Assembly (NCBI GenBank): GCA_963666505.2
Contig: CAXXXL010000003.1
Coordinates: 930,001 to 994,000 of the forward strand
DNA from: JABGQS01 sp963666505
GTDB taxonomy: Bacteria > Bacillota > Clostridia > Christensenellales > SZUA-584
Direction of reading: 5' to 3'
DNA length: 64,000 bases
Part shown: positions 15,565 through 22,650 of the stretch, piece by piece
How positions within the stretch are numbered: position 1 is the first letter of the stretch
Layout: each line of letters begins with the position of its first letter
The notes under the pieces: model-generated
What the model was told of the DNA's origin: nothing
The model's input: only the letters and a program-made list of their open reading frames with translations
The model's database searches: none
Position numbers and translations under genes: made by a program

Positions 15565-17032
15565 ACTGATTGCAGCAGCAGCTATGCTGACTGCTGCTAT
15601 TTTTATATTTACGGCATGCTCGCCGTTAAATTCTGAACCGTGCAGCGCATCCGTAAGGCCTGTGCTGACCGTTACAGGCGATGTTGAAAACGAACTGTCG
15701 CTGCAGGACTACGGCATTTATGATTCTGCGCAAAAACAGTACAATGATAAGGATATCCCGTCCTTGCAGCTGTTATCTGTTCTTCAGGATGCAGTTCCCT
15801 TAGGCAGCGGAATATCACTGTTCTTTTCCTCTCCGGACGGCGTGATGGCGCAGATTCCTTTATCCGAAATCGATGAAGGATGTGTGCTGATGCTGACGGA
15901 CGAAAATGGATGGGTATTTCGTTCAGAAAAGCATCCTAAACAGTCTGGTATAAAGAACATGGATAAAATCGTGGTTTGTGCTCAAGAGCCTGCTGGTATG
16001 CAAAAATGTTTTAGAGTAATATACGGGCAGGATTACATTACACGAACATATGGGCAGCTGTTTATTGAAGACGCATTTGTCTATTCTATTCTGGAAGGCG
16101 AAGCAAAAATGAACGAAAGCACCACCAATGCCTACACACGCCGCCAGCTCATTCCTTTGTCTGTATACAGCGAGGAACTCGGAGCTCAGCAGCAAAGCAA
16201 TGCTATTGCGTATTTTGCGGATGGATCGTGGCAGGAAATTGACTTAGACGGTTACCTTGAGTGGCGGGGCAGCTCCGCAGATTATATCGGCGCTGATAAA
16301 AAAACCAGAGAGGCGGATATTATCGGAGTATGGCTGGATGCGCCCGGCTTGGCTATTACGGACATTGCTTCAACTGCTTTAGGAAAAGCGGCAGAAGGGA
16401 ATGTGTTGATAATAGAGCTGGACGGGGCAGGGTATTACAATCTGCAGGAACTGGCGCCCGAGTTTCTCAACGGTAAGGAAATTTACGCAATGCGAACTGT
16501 GATGCCCTCTATATCAAACGTATCTCTGGCGGCAATCGTCACGGGGCATATGCCAAAAGTCAACGGTGTTACTCAGCGAAAAGCACGGGAGCTGATGATT
16601 GACGATATGTTCGTTGCCGCTGCCGATATGGGGCTGAAATGCGCAGTAGTTGAAGGCTCAACAGTGCTTGTGGATTTGAGCGTGGAGCAGACGCTCAACC
16701 CGGATATCGACAGCAGCGGGGATACCGACAGTGAAGTGCACTCTGCAGCATTAAAAAAAATAGACGAAGGATATCAATTCATATTCGTGCATTACCACGG
16801 CTATGATGATGTCGCTCATACGTATGGGCCTTTCTCCAACGAAGCTGCGCAAAAGCTAGCAGTGCTGGAAGGTTATGTAAAAGAACTCTGCGGGAATTTC
16901 AACGGCACTGTCATAATCACTGCAGACCACGGACAGCATATTACTGACGATAGGCAAAAACCGGGGGATCACGGAGATTTTATTCCAATAGATATGACTG
17001 TTCCGTTTATTATGTTTGAGGCAGGAGAATAA
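15551..17032 (+). CDS. Lipoprotein: sulfite-oxidase-like domain fused to alkaline-phosphatase-superfamily phosphodiesterase
   Basis: 493 residues from the ATG at 15551 after AAAGGAGA. Lipobox FTAC (Cys ~20). Residues ~30-150 repeat the pterin-binding-like fold seen in its neighbours. Residues ~280-493 are a type I phosphodiesterase/nucleotide pyrophosphatase: metal Asp in IIELDGAG, Ser nucleophile region MPSISNVSLAAIVTG, HYHGYDDVAHTYG, TADHGQH and GDHGDF supply the two-zinc ligands. It would cut phosphodiesters outside the cell, for example trimming the nucleotide of a dinucleotide cofactor before import. That use is inference; the domain assignment is solid. Confidence 0.78.
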   Translation: MKRNKLIAAAAMLTAAIFIFTACSPLNSEPCSASVRPVLTVTGDVENELSLQDYGIYDSAQKQYNDKDIPSLQLLSVLQDAVPLGSGISLFFSSPDGVMAQIPLSEIDEGCVLMLTDENGWVFRSEKHPKQSGIKNMDKIVVCAQEPAGMQKCFRVIYGQDYITRTYGQLFIEDAFVYSILEGEAKMNESTTNAYTRRQLIPLSVYSEELGAQQQSNAIAYFADGSWQEIDLDGYLEWRGSSADYIGADKKTREADIIGVWLDAPGLAITDIASTALGKAAEGNVLIIELDGAGYYNLQELAPEFLNGKEIYAMRTVMPSISNVSLAAIVTGHMPKVNGVTQRKARELMIDDMFVAAADMGLKCAVVEGSTVLVDLSVEQTLNPDIDSSGDTDSEVHSAALKKIDEGYQFIFVHYHGYDDVAHTYGPFSNEAAQKLAVLEGYVKELCGNFNGTVIITADHGQHITDDRQKPGDHGDFIPIDMTVPFIMFEAGE

Positions 17033-17559
17033 TGAAAAAAATAAAGAAGAGCAATCTCATAGTAATAATATGCATCGTTGTGCTGGCAGCGGCGGTCGCA
17101 GTGTTTGCGGCATTGAATGCAGACGACATCGGTATGAAAAAAGAACTTGAGATGAATGCAGAGTATATAATAAGGTATGGAGATACTCAGAAGCGGATCA
17201 CGATGCAGGATATGCTGGATTTAGACCCTGTTGAATTTGAAACCACGATGGACACCAGCACTACAGACCCGGCGGCTGTTACATTTACTGGTGTGGAGCT
17301 AAAAAAGATATTTGAACATCTGGATATTGATATTTCATCGGTCACAGTTTTTGAAGTGCGTGCGCTTGATGGATATTCATCCGCTTTATCATTAGATGAG
17401 GTGCTTGCCGACGGCAACGTCTATATATGCCTGATGATGAGCGGTGAAGCTCTGAGACCAAAGAGCGAAGGAGGGTACGGCCCTTATATGATGGTAATCA
17501 ACAGCTCGCAGTTTTCACAAAGATGGTGCAAATTCGTGCAAGAGATAGAGATAAGATGA
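17032..17559 (+). CDS. Membrane-anchored single-domain protein of the same fold
   Basis: 175 residues with an uncleaved-looking N-terminal helix (NLIVIICIVVLAAAVAVFAAL) and one extracytoplasmic domain ending in RWCKFVQEIEIR, with the VRALDGYSSALSLDEV strand that marks this fold in the neighbouring proteins. No lipobox Cys. Start overlaps the previous stop by one base and its own stop overlaps the next ATG (ATGA), so translation is coupled. Likely a membrane-side member of the capture complex handing cargo to the S component; function inferred. Confidence 0.65.
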   Translation: MKKIKKSNLIVIICIVVLAAAVAVFAALNADDIGMKKELEMNAEYIIRYGDTQKRITMQDMLDLDPVEFETTMDTSTTDPAAVTFTGVELKKIFEHLDIDISSVTVFEVRALDGYSSALSLDEVLADGNVYICLMMSGEALRPKSEGGYGPYMMVINSSQFSQRWCKFVQEIEIR

Positions 17560-18230
17560 AAGCGTTTGAAACAGCAGGATTGTCCTTTTCATACGGTGAA
17601 GCGCTTCTCTTTTCCGGCGTAGATATTTGCGTGGCTGAAGGAGAATGTGTGGCGCTGACAGGACTGTCCGGCTGCGGTAAATCTACGCTCTGCTACATTC
17701 TTTCGGGAATAATACCACGGTCGGTTGATGGAAAAGTTAGTGGAACTGTCCGGCTGTTCGGCGACGAACCAGGCAGCCTGCCGCTACAGGAAACGGTAGA
17801 GCGTGTCGGTATCGTGTTCCAGAACCCGGATTCGCAGCTGTTTTCGCCAACGGTAGAGGATGAAGTCGCGTTCGGGCCGGAGAACCTTTGCCTGCCCCGT
17901 GAGGAGATAGGCAGAAGGATAACAAATGCGCTTGCTTCGGTAGGTATGCAGGACTACAGATTCGCAAATCCGATGCAGCTTTCCGGTGGGCAGAAACAGC
18001 TCGTGGCGCTTGCTGCTGTGCTTGCGCTGGAGCCAAAGGCATTGATATTTGACGAGGCAATGTCCCAGCTCGATTCCGATTCTACAGAGCTTATAAAGCA
18101 GGCGATTATAAAACAGAAACAGCAGGGCAGAGCCATACTCATAGTTGAACATGATGTTGACAATTTGGGCGCTGCAGACAGGATTTATACCTTTTCGAAC
18201 GGCAGCGTAAAAGAGGTGGACAATGGCTGA
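17556..18230 (+). CDS. ecfA1: ECF transporter ATPase A1
   Basis: 224 residues from the ATG at 17556, which overlaps the preceding stop; the longer frame upstream lies in the previous gene. Walker A GLSGCGKST (~36), Q-loop VFQNPDSQLFSPTVEDEVAFG (~88), signature LSGGQKQ (~140), Walker B ALIFDEAMSQLD (~162), His in IVEHD (~196). Pairs with the next gene as the ATPase heterodimer that powers the S component. The Walker B DEAMSQLD form is that of EcfA proteins. Confidence 0.92.
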   Translation: MKAFETAGLSFSYGEALLFSGVDICVAEGECVALTGLSGCGKSTLCYILSGIIPRSVDGKVSGTVRLFGDEPGSLPLQETVERVGIVFQNPDSQLFSPTVEDEVAFGPENLCLPREEIGRRITNALASVGMQDYRFANPMQLSGGQKQLVALAAVLALEPKALIFDEAMSQLDSDSTELIKQAIIKQKQQGRAILIVEHDVDNLGAADRIYTFSNGSVKEVDNG

Positions 18231-18882
18231 AACAGTTATACAGCTGAAGAACGCCGAGTTCACATACCCGAAAAGCTGGTTTATGGTATGCTGCGAGGAG
18301 TTAAAGCTGAATACCGGCGAAGTAACGCTGGTCACGGGCAAAAACGGCAGCGGCAAGACAACGCTGTTAAAACTCTGCTGCGGAATCTTGAGGCCTGTTA
18401 CAGGCTCACTTAATATCCTAGGTGAAGATGCCGGTAAATGGCCGCTTGGCAGGATAGGTAAAAGTATAGGATATCTGTTTCAGGAACCTTCGCATCAGCT
18501 CTTTACTGCGACTGTCTGGGATGAAATGACGTTTGTCGGTAGCATTTTGGGGCAAAACCCGGATTTGCTGCAGGACAGGGCGATGTCGCTGCTCCAACGG
18601 TTTAACCTTGTCGACCTTATTGAGCGCAGCACATACCGGCTGAGCCGTGGAGAGAAACAACGGTTGGCGATTGCAGCGATATTGATGCAGAAGATCAGCT
18701 ATCTGATACTCGACGAGCCAACTACCGGGCTCGATAAAGACAACCGCAAAGCGTTGTATGATGTCATTGATTCTCTGCTGAATGACGGGGTCGGTGTTGC
18801 TGTTATAACGCATGATAATGAAATCATTTCCCGCTATGGAAACAGGCGAATCACGATGGATAAAGGGAGGGTGATATTATGA
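18223..18882 (+). CDS. ecfA2: ECF transporter ATPase A2
   Basis: 219 residues. Walker A GKNGSGKTT (~39), Q-loop LFQEPSHQLFTATVWDEM, signature LSRGEKQ (~143), Walker B LILDEPTTGLDKDN (~163), H-loop VITHD. Overlaps ecfA1 by eight bases and ecfT by four, giving a tight translationally coupled module. Cytoplasmic ATPase of the importer. Confidence 0.92.
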   Translation: MAETVIQLKNAEFTYPKSWFMVCCEELKLNTGEVTLVTGKNGSGKTTLLKLCCGILRPVTGSLNILGEDAGKWPLGRIGKSIGYLFQEPSHQLFTATVWDEMTFVGSILGQNPDLLQDRAMSLLQRFNLVDLIERSTYRLSRGEKQRLAIAAILMQKISYLILDEPTTGLDKDNRKALYDVIDSLLNDGVGVAVITHDNEIISRYGNRRITMDKGRVIL

Positions 18883-19613
18883 AATCACTCGATCCGCGTA
18901 TGAAACTTATGTCCATAGTCGTGATCACTACGATGGCGCTTATATTTACGCAGCCGTTGTGGATGCTAGGCCTGTCTGCTGCAGCACTGCTGCTTGACGT
19001 TCTGCTGGGTGCAGATTTCGCAGCTTTTTTAAGGAGGATGCGACGTTTTACACTGCTTATTCTAATCATTATACTGGTACAGGTCGTATTCGTAAGAACG
19101 GGCACACCGATATTATCTGTAAAAGGATTCGGACTGGTTTACTACGACGGACTGATTCGTGGGCTTAATACTGCAATGCGGTACTTTATAATAATATGTT
19201 CCGCTGCTATAATGGCAGGAGAAAACAGCCGCCATGTCACCGCATCGCTGACACAGATGAAAGTTCCGTATATGTTTGCGTTCATGCTGATGATAACGCT
19301 GCGGTTCCTGCCTGTTTTTATGGAGAGCTTTTCGGACGCAATGATCTCTTTGCAACTACGGGGCGTCGAGCCTAAAAAAGTGAAACTCGGCAAAAAGATA
19401 CGGCTGTACAGCCATTTGCTGCTTCCAGTTGCGGCAGAAGCTGTTATCAAATCGCAGGAGCTTTCAACGGCGATGGAAGCGAGAGGCTTTGGCGCCATGA
19501 AGAAACGCACTGCATATCTCGTGATGCGCTTGCGAAAGCTGGACTATCTGTATTTATTGTTATTCGGATGCATAAGCGCAGGTGTTATCGTATTATATTA
19601 TCTGTCTGTTTAG
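18879..19613 (+). CDS. ecfT: ECF transporter transmembrane (T) component
   Basis: 244 residues, CbiQ/EcfT family. Hydrophobic helices include MSIVVITTMALIFTQPLWMLGLSAAALLLDVLLGA, FTLLILIIILVQVVFVRT and YLLLFGCISAGVIVLYYL. The two Ala-Arg-Gly-like coupling motifs appear as LQLRGVEPKK (~165) and AMEARGFGAMKK (~205), which contact the ATPases. A fragment almost identical to residues ~58-95 survives in the relic at 43300-43409, evidence of a past duplicate cluster. Confidence 0.9.
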   Translation: MKSLDPRMKLMSIVVITTMALIFTQPLWMLGLSAAALLLDVLLGADFAAFLRRMRRFTLLILIIILVQVVFVRTGTPILSVKGFGLVYYDGLIRGLNTAMRYFIIICSAAIMAGENSRHVTASLTQMKVPYMFAFMLMITLRFLPVFMESFSDAMISLQLRGVEPKKVKLGKKIRLYSHLLLPVAAEAVIKSQELSTAMEARGFGAMKKRTAYLVMRLRKLDYLYLLLFGCISAGVIVLYYLSV

Positions 19614-19622
19614 GAGGAAAAA

Positions 19623-20375
19623 ATGAAAGCAATTGCAGTAAACGGCATAACAATGTCGGGCAAGACTACCGTGTGCGAGACTATAATAAAAGGCCTTAGA
19701 AAAAGGGGCTACAGCGTCGGTTCAGTTAAGGAAATACACTATGAAGATTTCAAGATAGATCCGGATCCAAATTCGAACACAAACCGGCACAGAGCAGCAG
19801 GCTCGCAGCTCGTTGCTGCACGGGGAATGTACGAGACGGACATAATGTATCCTTCAAAGCTGTCTATCGACGAAGTTCTCAAGCGATACGATCATGACTT
19901 TGTGATTCTGGAAGGAGTTGCTGACTGCAATGTGCTAAGAATAATCACTGCCCATAAAGAACAGGAAGTAGAAGAGCGGAAGGACGAAAGGGTCGTGCTC
20001 GTATCCGGCGTCATAGCAAATTCAGGTGTTGCGCAGGTGAACGGGCTGCCGGTAATCAACGCAATGCAGGCTCCCGATGAACTGGTAGATTTTGTAGTCG
20101 AGCACGCATTTGAACCGCTGCCGTCGTTCGACCCGAAGTGCTGCACTGCCTGCGGGCATACCTGCCGTGAGCTTGCAGGGCTCGTTGCACAGGGAAAGGC
20201 TAAAAGGGAGGATTGTGTGCTTGCATCTCAGAAAATAGAGCTATTTATAGACGGCCAGCCTGTAAAAATGGTACCGTTCGTGCAAAATGTATTACAGAAT
20301 GCGGTTATGGGCGTAATTAAAGAACTGTCGGGTTTTAGCAGCGGCAGCGATATCGAGGTCAAATTCAAATCATGA
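19623..20375 (+). CDS. MobB-like P-loop protein with C-terminal cysteine cluster
   Basis: 250 residues. N-terminal NTPase like MobB (molybdopterin-guanine dinucleotide synthesis factor): P-loop NGITMSGKTT (~7-16), then GYSVGSVKEIHYEDFKIDPD and HRAAGSQLVAARG, the MobB-type order, and DFVILEGVADC as the Walker B strand. Residues ~180-205 form KCCTACGHTCREL ... KREDC, five Cys able to bind an Fe-S cluster or zinc. Ends over the next ATG by four bases. Probably a GTPase in maturation or dinucleotide attachment of an imported pterin cofactor; the specific reaction is inferred. Confidence 0.7.
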   Translation: MKAIAVNGITMSGKTTVCETIIKGLRKRGYSVGSVKEIHYEDFKIDPDPNSNTNRHRAAGSQLVAARGMYETDIMYPSKLSIDEVLKRYDHDFVILEGVADCNVLRIITAHKEQEVEERKDERVVLVSGVIANSGVAQVNGLPVINAMQAPDELVDFVVEHAFEPLPSFDPKCCTACGHTCRELAGLVAQGKAKREDCVLASQKIELFIDGQPVKMVPFVQNVLQNAVMGVIKELSGFSSGSDIEVKFKS

Positions 20376-20980
20376 AGCTCTACTCACGAAAAAACCATGT
20401 ACATAAAGAGAACGGCAGGGCAGTCAAACGCTTTGATGATGCTAAAGCCTTTCAACGTGAACTCGAAATGGTGACAAAGCTGCATAGCGCAGACGTTGCC
20501 GTTCCGAAAGTAATTTATACTGCTGATAATACAATCGCTTACGAGTGGGTAGACGGCGTTACTTATCATACGCTGGTTGAGCGTTTTGAACGTAAACATG
20601 CTGCAGCATTGCTAGGATGGCTTGAGAAATATTATGAAGCAATAGGAATGTTGAGGGGAGATGTCAACTTTCGCAACTTCATTTACTGTGATTTTGAAAA
20701 TCAGTGTTACAGCGTTGATTTTGAAGACGAATGCACAGCAGGAGACAAAGAATATGACTATGGAAGGATGATTGCGTTCGCTGTCACCTATGAACCCCCA
20801 TTTACCGATTCGAAAAAGCACTGTGCAAAGATTTTGCTCAGTGAGTTTTTAGCTTCGGGAGCAGATTATGCAAAGATAAAGCAAGCATATGAAAGTGAAA
20901 TAAATGCGATAATAGAGCGCAGAGCAGGCAGACACTATAAACCCGAAACTGCTCTGTCATTTTTGGAGGGGCTTTTATGA
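20372..20980 (+). CDS. Protein-kinase-fold small protein (RIO/aminoglycoside-kinase-like)
   Basis: 202 residues. Kinase-fold landmarks are readable: a Lys in RAVKRFDDAKAFQRELEMV with the helix-C Glu, hinge IAYEWVDGVTYH, catalytic loop GMLRGDVNFRNFIY (RGD-V-N-x-R-N in place of HxD....N) and metal-binding YSVDFEDE in the DFG position. Such proteins phosphorylate small molecules or proteins. Overlaps both neighbours by four bases, so it belongs to the same function. The altered catalytic loop still has the Asp and Asn. Substrate unknown; a cofactor precursor is possible. Confidence 0.65.
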   Translation: MKLYSRKNHVHKENGRAVKRFDDAKAFQRELEMVTKLHSADVAVPKVIYTADNTIAYEWVDGVTYHTLVERFERKHAAALLGWLEKYYEAIGMLRGDVNFRNFIYCDFENQCYSVDFEDECTAGDKEYDYGRMIAFAVTYEPPFTDSKKHCAKILLSEFLASGADYAKIKQAYESEINAIIERRAGRHYKPETALSFLEGLL

Positions 20981-21348
20981 AGAAAAAAAGCGTGTTTTGG
21001 CTAGCACTTGGGTTAACGGCTGCTGCAGTACTGGCATTGCTTTTTGCTTTCGGCGTATTTAGCAAGCCGCCCTATGAAGGTTTTAAGGACGGTGAATACA
21101 TCGGCGAAGCCCAGGGTTATAGAAAACATTTGAAGGTGCAGGTCACACTGGTCGGCGGGTATATCACCCATGTTGAGGTTGTCGAACATTACGAAAAAGG
21201 TGCGGAACATTACGAAGCGCCGATTCTAAAGATACCGAAAGAGATAATAAAAAAGCAGTCGACCGACGTCGATATTATTTCCGGCGCAACGCTGACAAGC
21301 AACGGAATCATTGATGCGGTAAAGGCGGCACTGGAGCAGGCGCAATAG
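20977..21348 (+). CDS. Membrane-anchored FMN-binding-domain protein
   Basis: 123 residues: an N-terminal transmembrane anchor (VFWLALGLTAAAVLALLFAFGVF), then an FMN_bind domain (KDGEYIGEAQGYRKHLKVQV ... ITHVEVVEHYE) ending in DIISGATLTSNGIIDAV. SGAT after Asp is the flavinylation motif in which the Thr is covalently linked to FMN by ApbE-type transferases. It would act outside the membrane as a one-electron carrier. No apbE gene is in this window. Last gene of the tightly coupled series. Confidence 0.82.
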   Translation: MKKKSVFWLALGLTAAAVLALLFAFGVFSKPPYEGFKDGEYIGEAQGYRKHLKVQVTLVGGYITHVEVVEHYEKGAEHYEAPILKIPKEIIKKQSTDVDIISGATLTSNGIIDAVKAALEQAQ

Positions 21349-21506
21349 CAAGGTTTTCTGTATGTTGCTGCCATGCGTGAGGGTTGTTAGACTGTGGAAT
21401 ATCTGTTACTATGAACAAATCAAGGATGAATATTTTTAAGTAGCAGCTTTATTGAATCAAAATCACATTTGCATGTTATTATCACAGTATATAAGGGGGG
21501 ATTAGT

Positions 21507-22316
21507 TTGAACCGGGACGCTGAGCATGCAGAAATACGCAAAACAGCACTGATAAATGAGGTGCGTTCTTATGCTGAAAAAAACTCTATATCGCTGCTTC
21601 ATGCAGAAATTGAGCTTTTAAAACAGGGTATTGTCCCAAGAAGGTATATTGGAAATGTTCGTTTTTTCGGAACAGAGGGTCAGATAAAGCTTCTTGAAGC
21701 AAAAGTGAGTATCATCGGCTGCGGCGGTCTTGGCAGCTCGTTGTGTGAGTTCTCCGCAAGGCTTGGTATAGGCAGGCTTGTTTTATCAGACCCCGACGTA
21801 TTTGAAGAGGACAACCTTAATCGTCAGCTTTTATGCACGCAGGAGAATATCGGCAAAGCGAAAGCTGCTGCTGCAAAACAGCGTATTGGAGAAATCAATT
21901 CTGCTGTTGTGGTTGAGACAAATGTATTGAAAGCTGATGCGGATAATCTGGATAGACTTATTGAAGGATGCAGCGTGTGCCTTGATGCTGTGGATAACAT
22001 TGAAACAAGACTCATCTTAGAAAAGGAATGCATCGGGAAAGGAATTCCGCTTGTTCACGGAGCTATCGGAGATGCCAGCTTCCAGGTTGCTGTGATACAA
22101 AACAGGCAAATTTTAAACACTATATATCAGGATACAAAGGCGGCAGCTTCGTTTGGCAATCCGATACCTACTGCAGCGGCCTGTGCTGCCAGGCAGATAG
22201 GCGAAGCCGTCAAGCTGATTACAGGACAGGGTAAGGCTTTAGACAGCCAGATGCTCATAGAGAACTGGATGGCCAACGCCAGTGATATAGTTGAAATCAG
22301 TTATAGCAATGAGTAA
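21507..22316 (+). CDS. MoeB/ThiF/HesA-family E1-like adenylyltransferase
   Basis: 269 residues from a TTG at 21507 with GGGGGG upstream. A ~50-residue helical extension precedes the E1 core: YIGNVRFFGTEGQIKLLEAKVSIIGCGGLGS (ATP loop, ~62-80), DPDVFEEDNLNRQLL with the conserved Arg, KAKAAAAKQRI and CLDAVDNIETR (the Asp/Asn/Arg that hold Mg-ATP). No paired zinc CxxC motifs typical of MoeB are evident near the end. It may activate a ThiS/MoaD-like carrier or a small acid by adenylation. The 158-bp gap before it holds no gene. A relic of a second copy is at 43412-43609. Confidence 0.8.
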   Translation: MNRDAEHAEIRKTALINEVRSYAEKNSISLLHAEIELLKQGIVPRRYIGNVRFFGTEGQIKLLEAKVSIIGCGGLGSSLCEFSARLGIGRLVLSDPDVFEEDNLNRQLLCTQENIGKAKAAAAKQRIGEINSAVVVETNVLKADADNLDRLIEGCSVCLDAVDNIETRLILEKECIGKGIPLVHGAIGDASFQVAVIQNRQILNTIYQDTKAAASFGNPIPTAAACAARQIGEAVKLITGQGKALDSQMLIENWMANASDIVEISYSNE

Positions 22317-22376
22317 ACATTGGATGTAAAGATAAGCGCTAATATATTGCACATCTCTTTAACCTAAACTGCCATG

Positions 22377-22408
22377 AAAACAGGCACACCTTTTGGGGTG
22401 TCTGTTTT
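22377..22408 (+). terminator. Terminator after the ECF/pterin-like cluster
   Basis: AAAACAGGCACACC (22377-22390), TTTT loop, GGGGTGTCTGTTTT (22395-22408): a 14-bp stem with one wobble and one mismatch, ending in T's. Confidence 0.75.
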
Positions 22409-22442
22409 GCAGTATACAGGAACAGGGACTCGAACACGAGTA

Positions 22443-22467
22443 AAAAACGCCAGGGAGTGGCGTTTTT
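22443..22467. terminator. Second hairpin terminator
   Basis: Perfect 10-bp stem AAAAACGCCA (22443-22452) / TGGCGTTTTT (22458-22467) with a 5-base loop; works in both directions. The remaining bases to 22568 show no gene. Confidence 0.7.
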
Positions 22468-22568
22468 GCGACCTGGCCTGAAAGTGAACTGCAGGCGCCC
22501 CCTAGGAGGTACAACAGAAGGTTGCATCATTTTTTGTTGAGTGGACGGTTATTTGCACTAAAACCCAA

Positions 22569-22605
22569 CAAAGCAAGACTGCTACATAATAGCAGGCTTG
22601 CTTTG
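22569..22605. terminator. Terminator between convergent units
   Basis: CAAAGCAAG (22569-22577) pairs with CTTGCTTTG (22597-22605), extended inside by TGCTA/AGCA pairing. Sits behind the stop of the minus-strand membrane protein gene. Confidence 0.65.
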
Positions 22606-22650
22606 TGCCATGATATATTATTGTCTTTACTTAAAATCTAAAAATCAGTT

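Noticed and set aside
22427..22442. GGGACTCGAACAC resembles the complement of a tRNA T-arm
   Set aside because: The rest of a cloverleaf (anticodon and D arms) is not found on the minus strand; the adjacent hairpin is a terminator. At most an old attachment-site scar.
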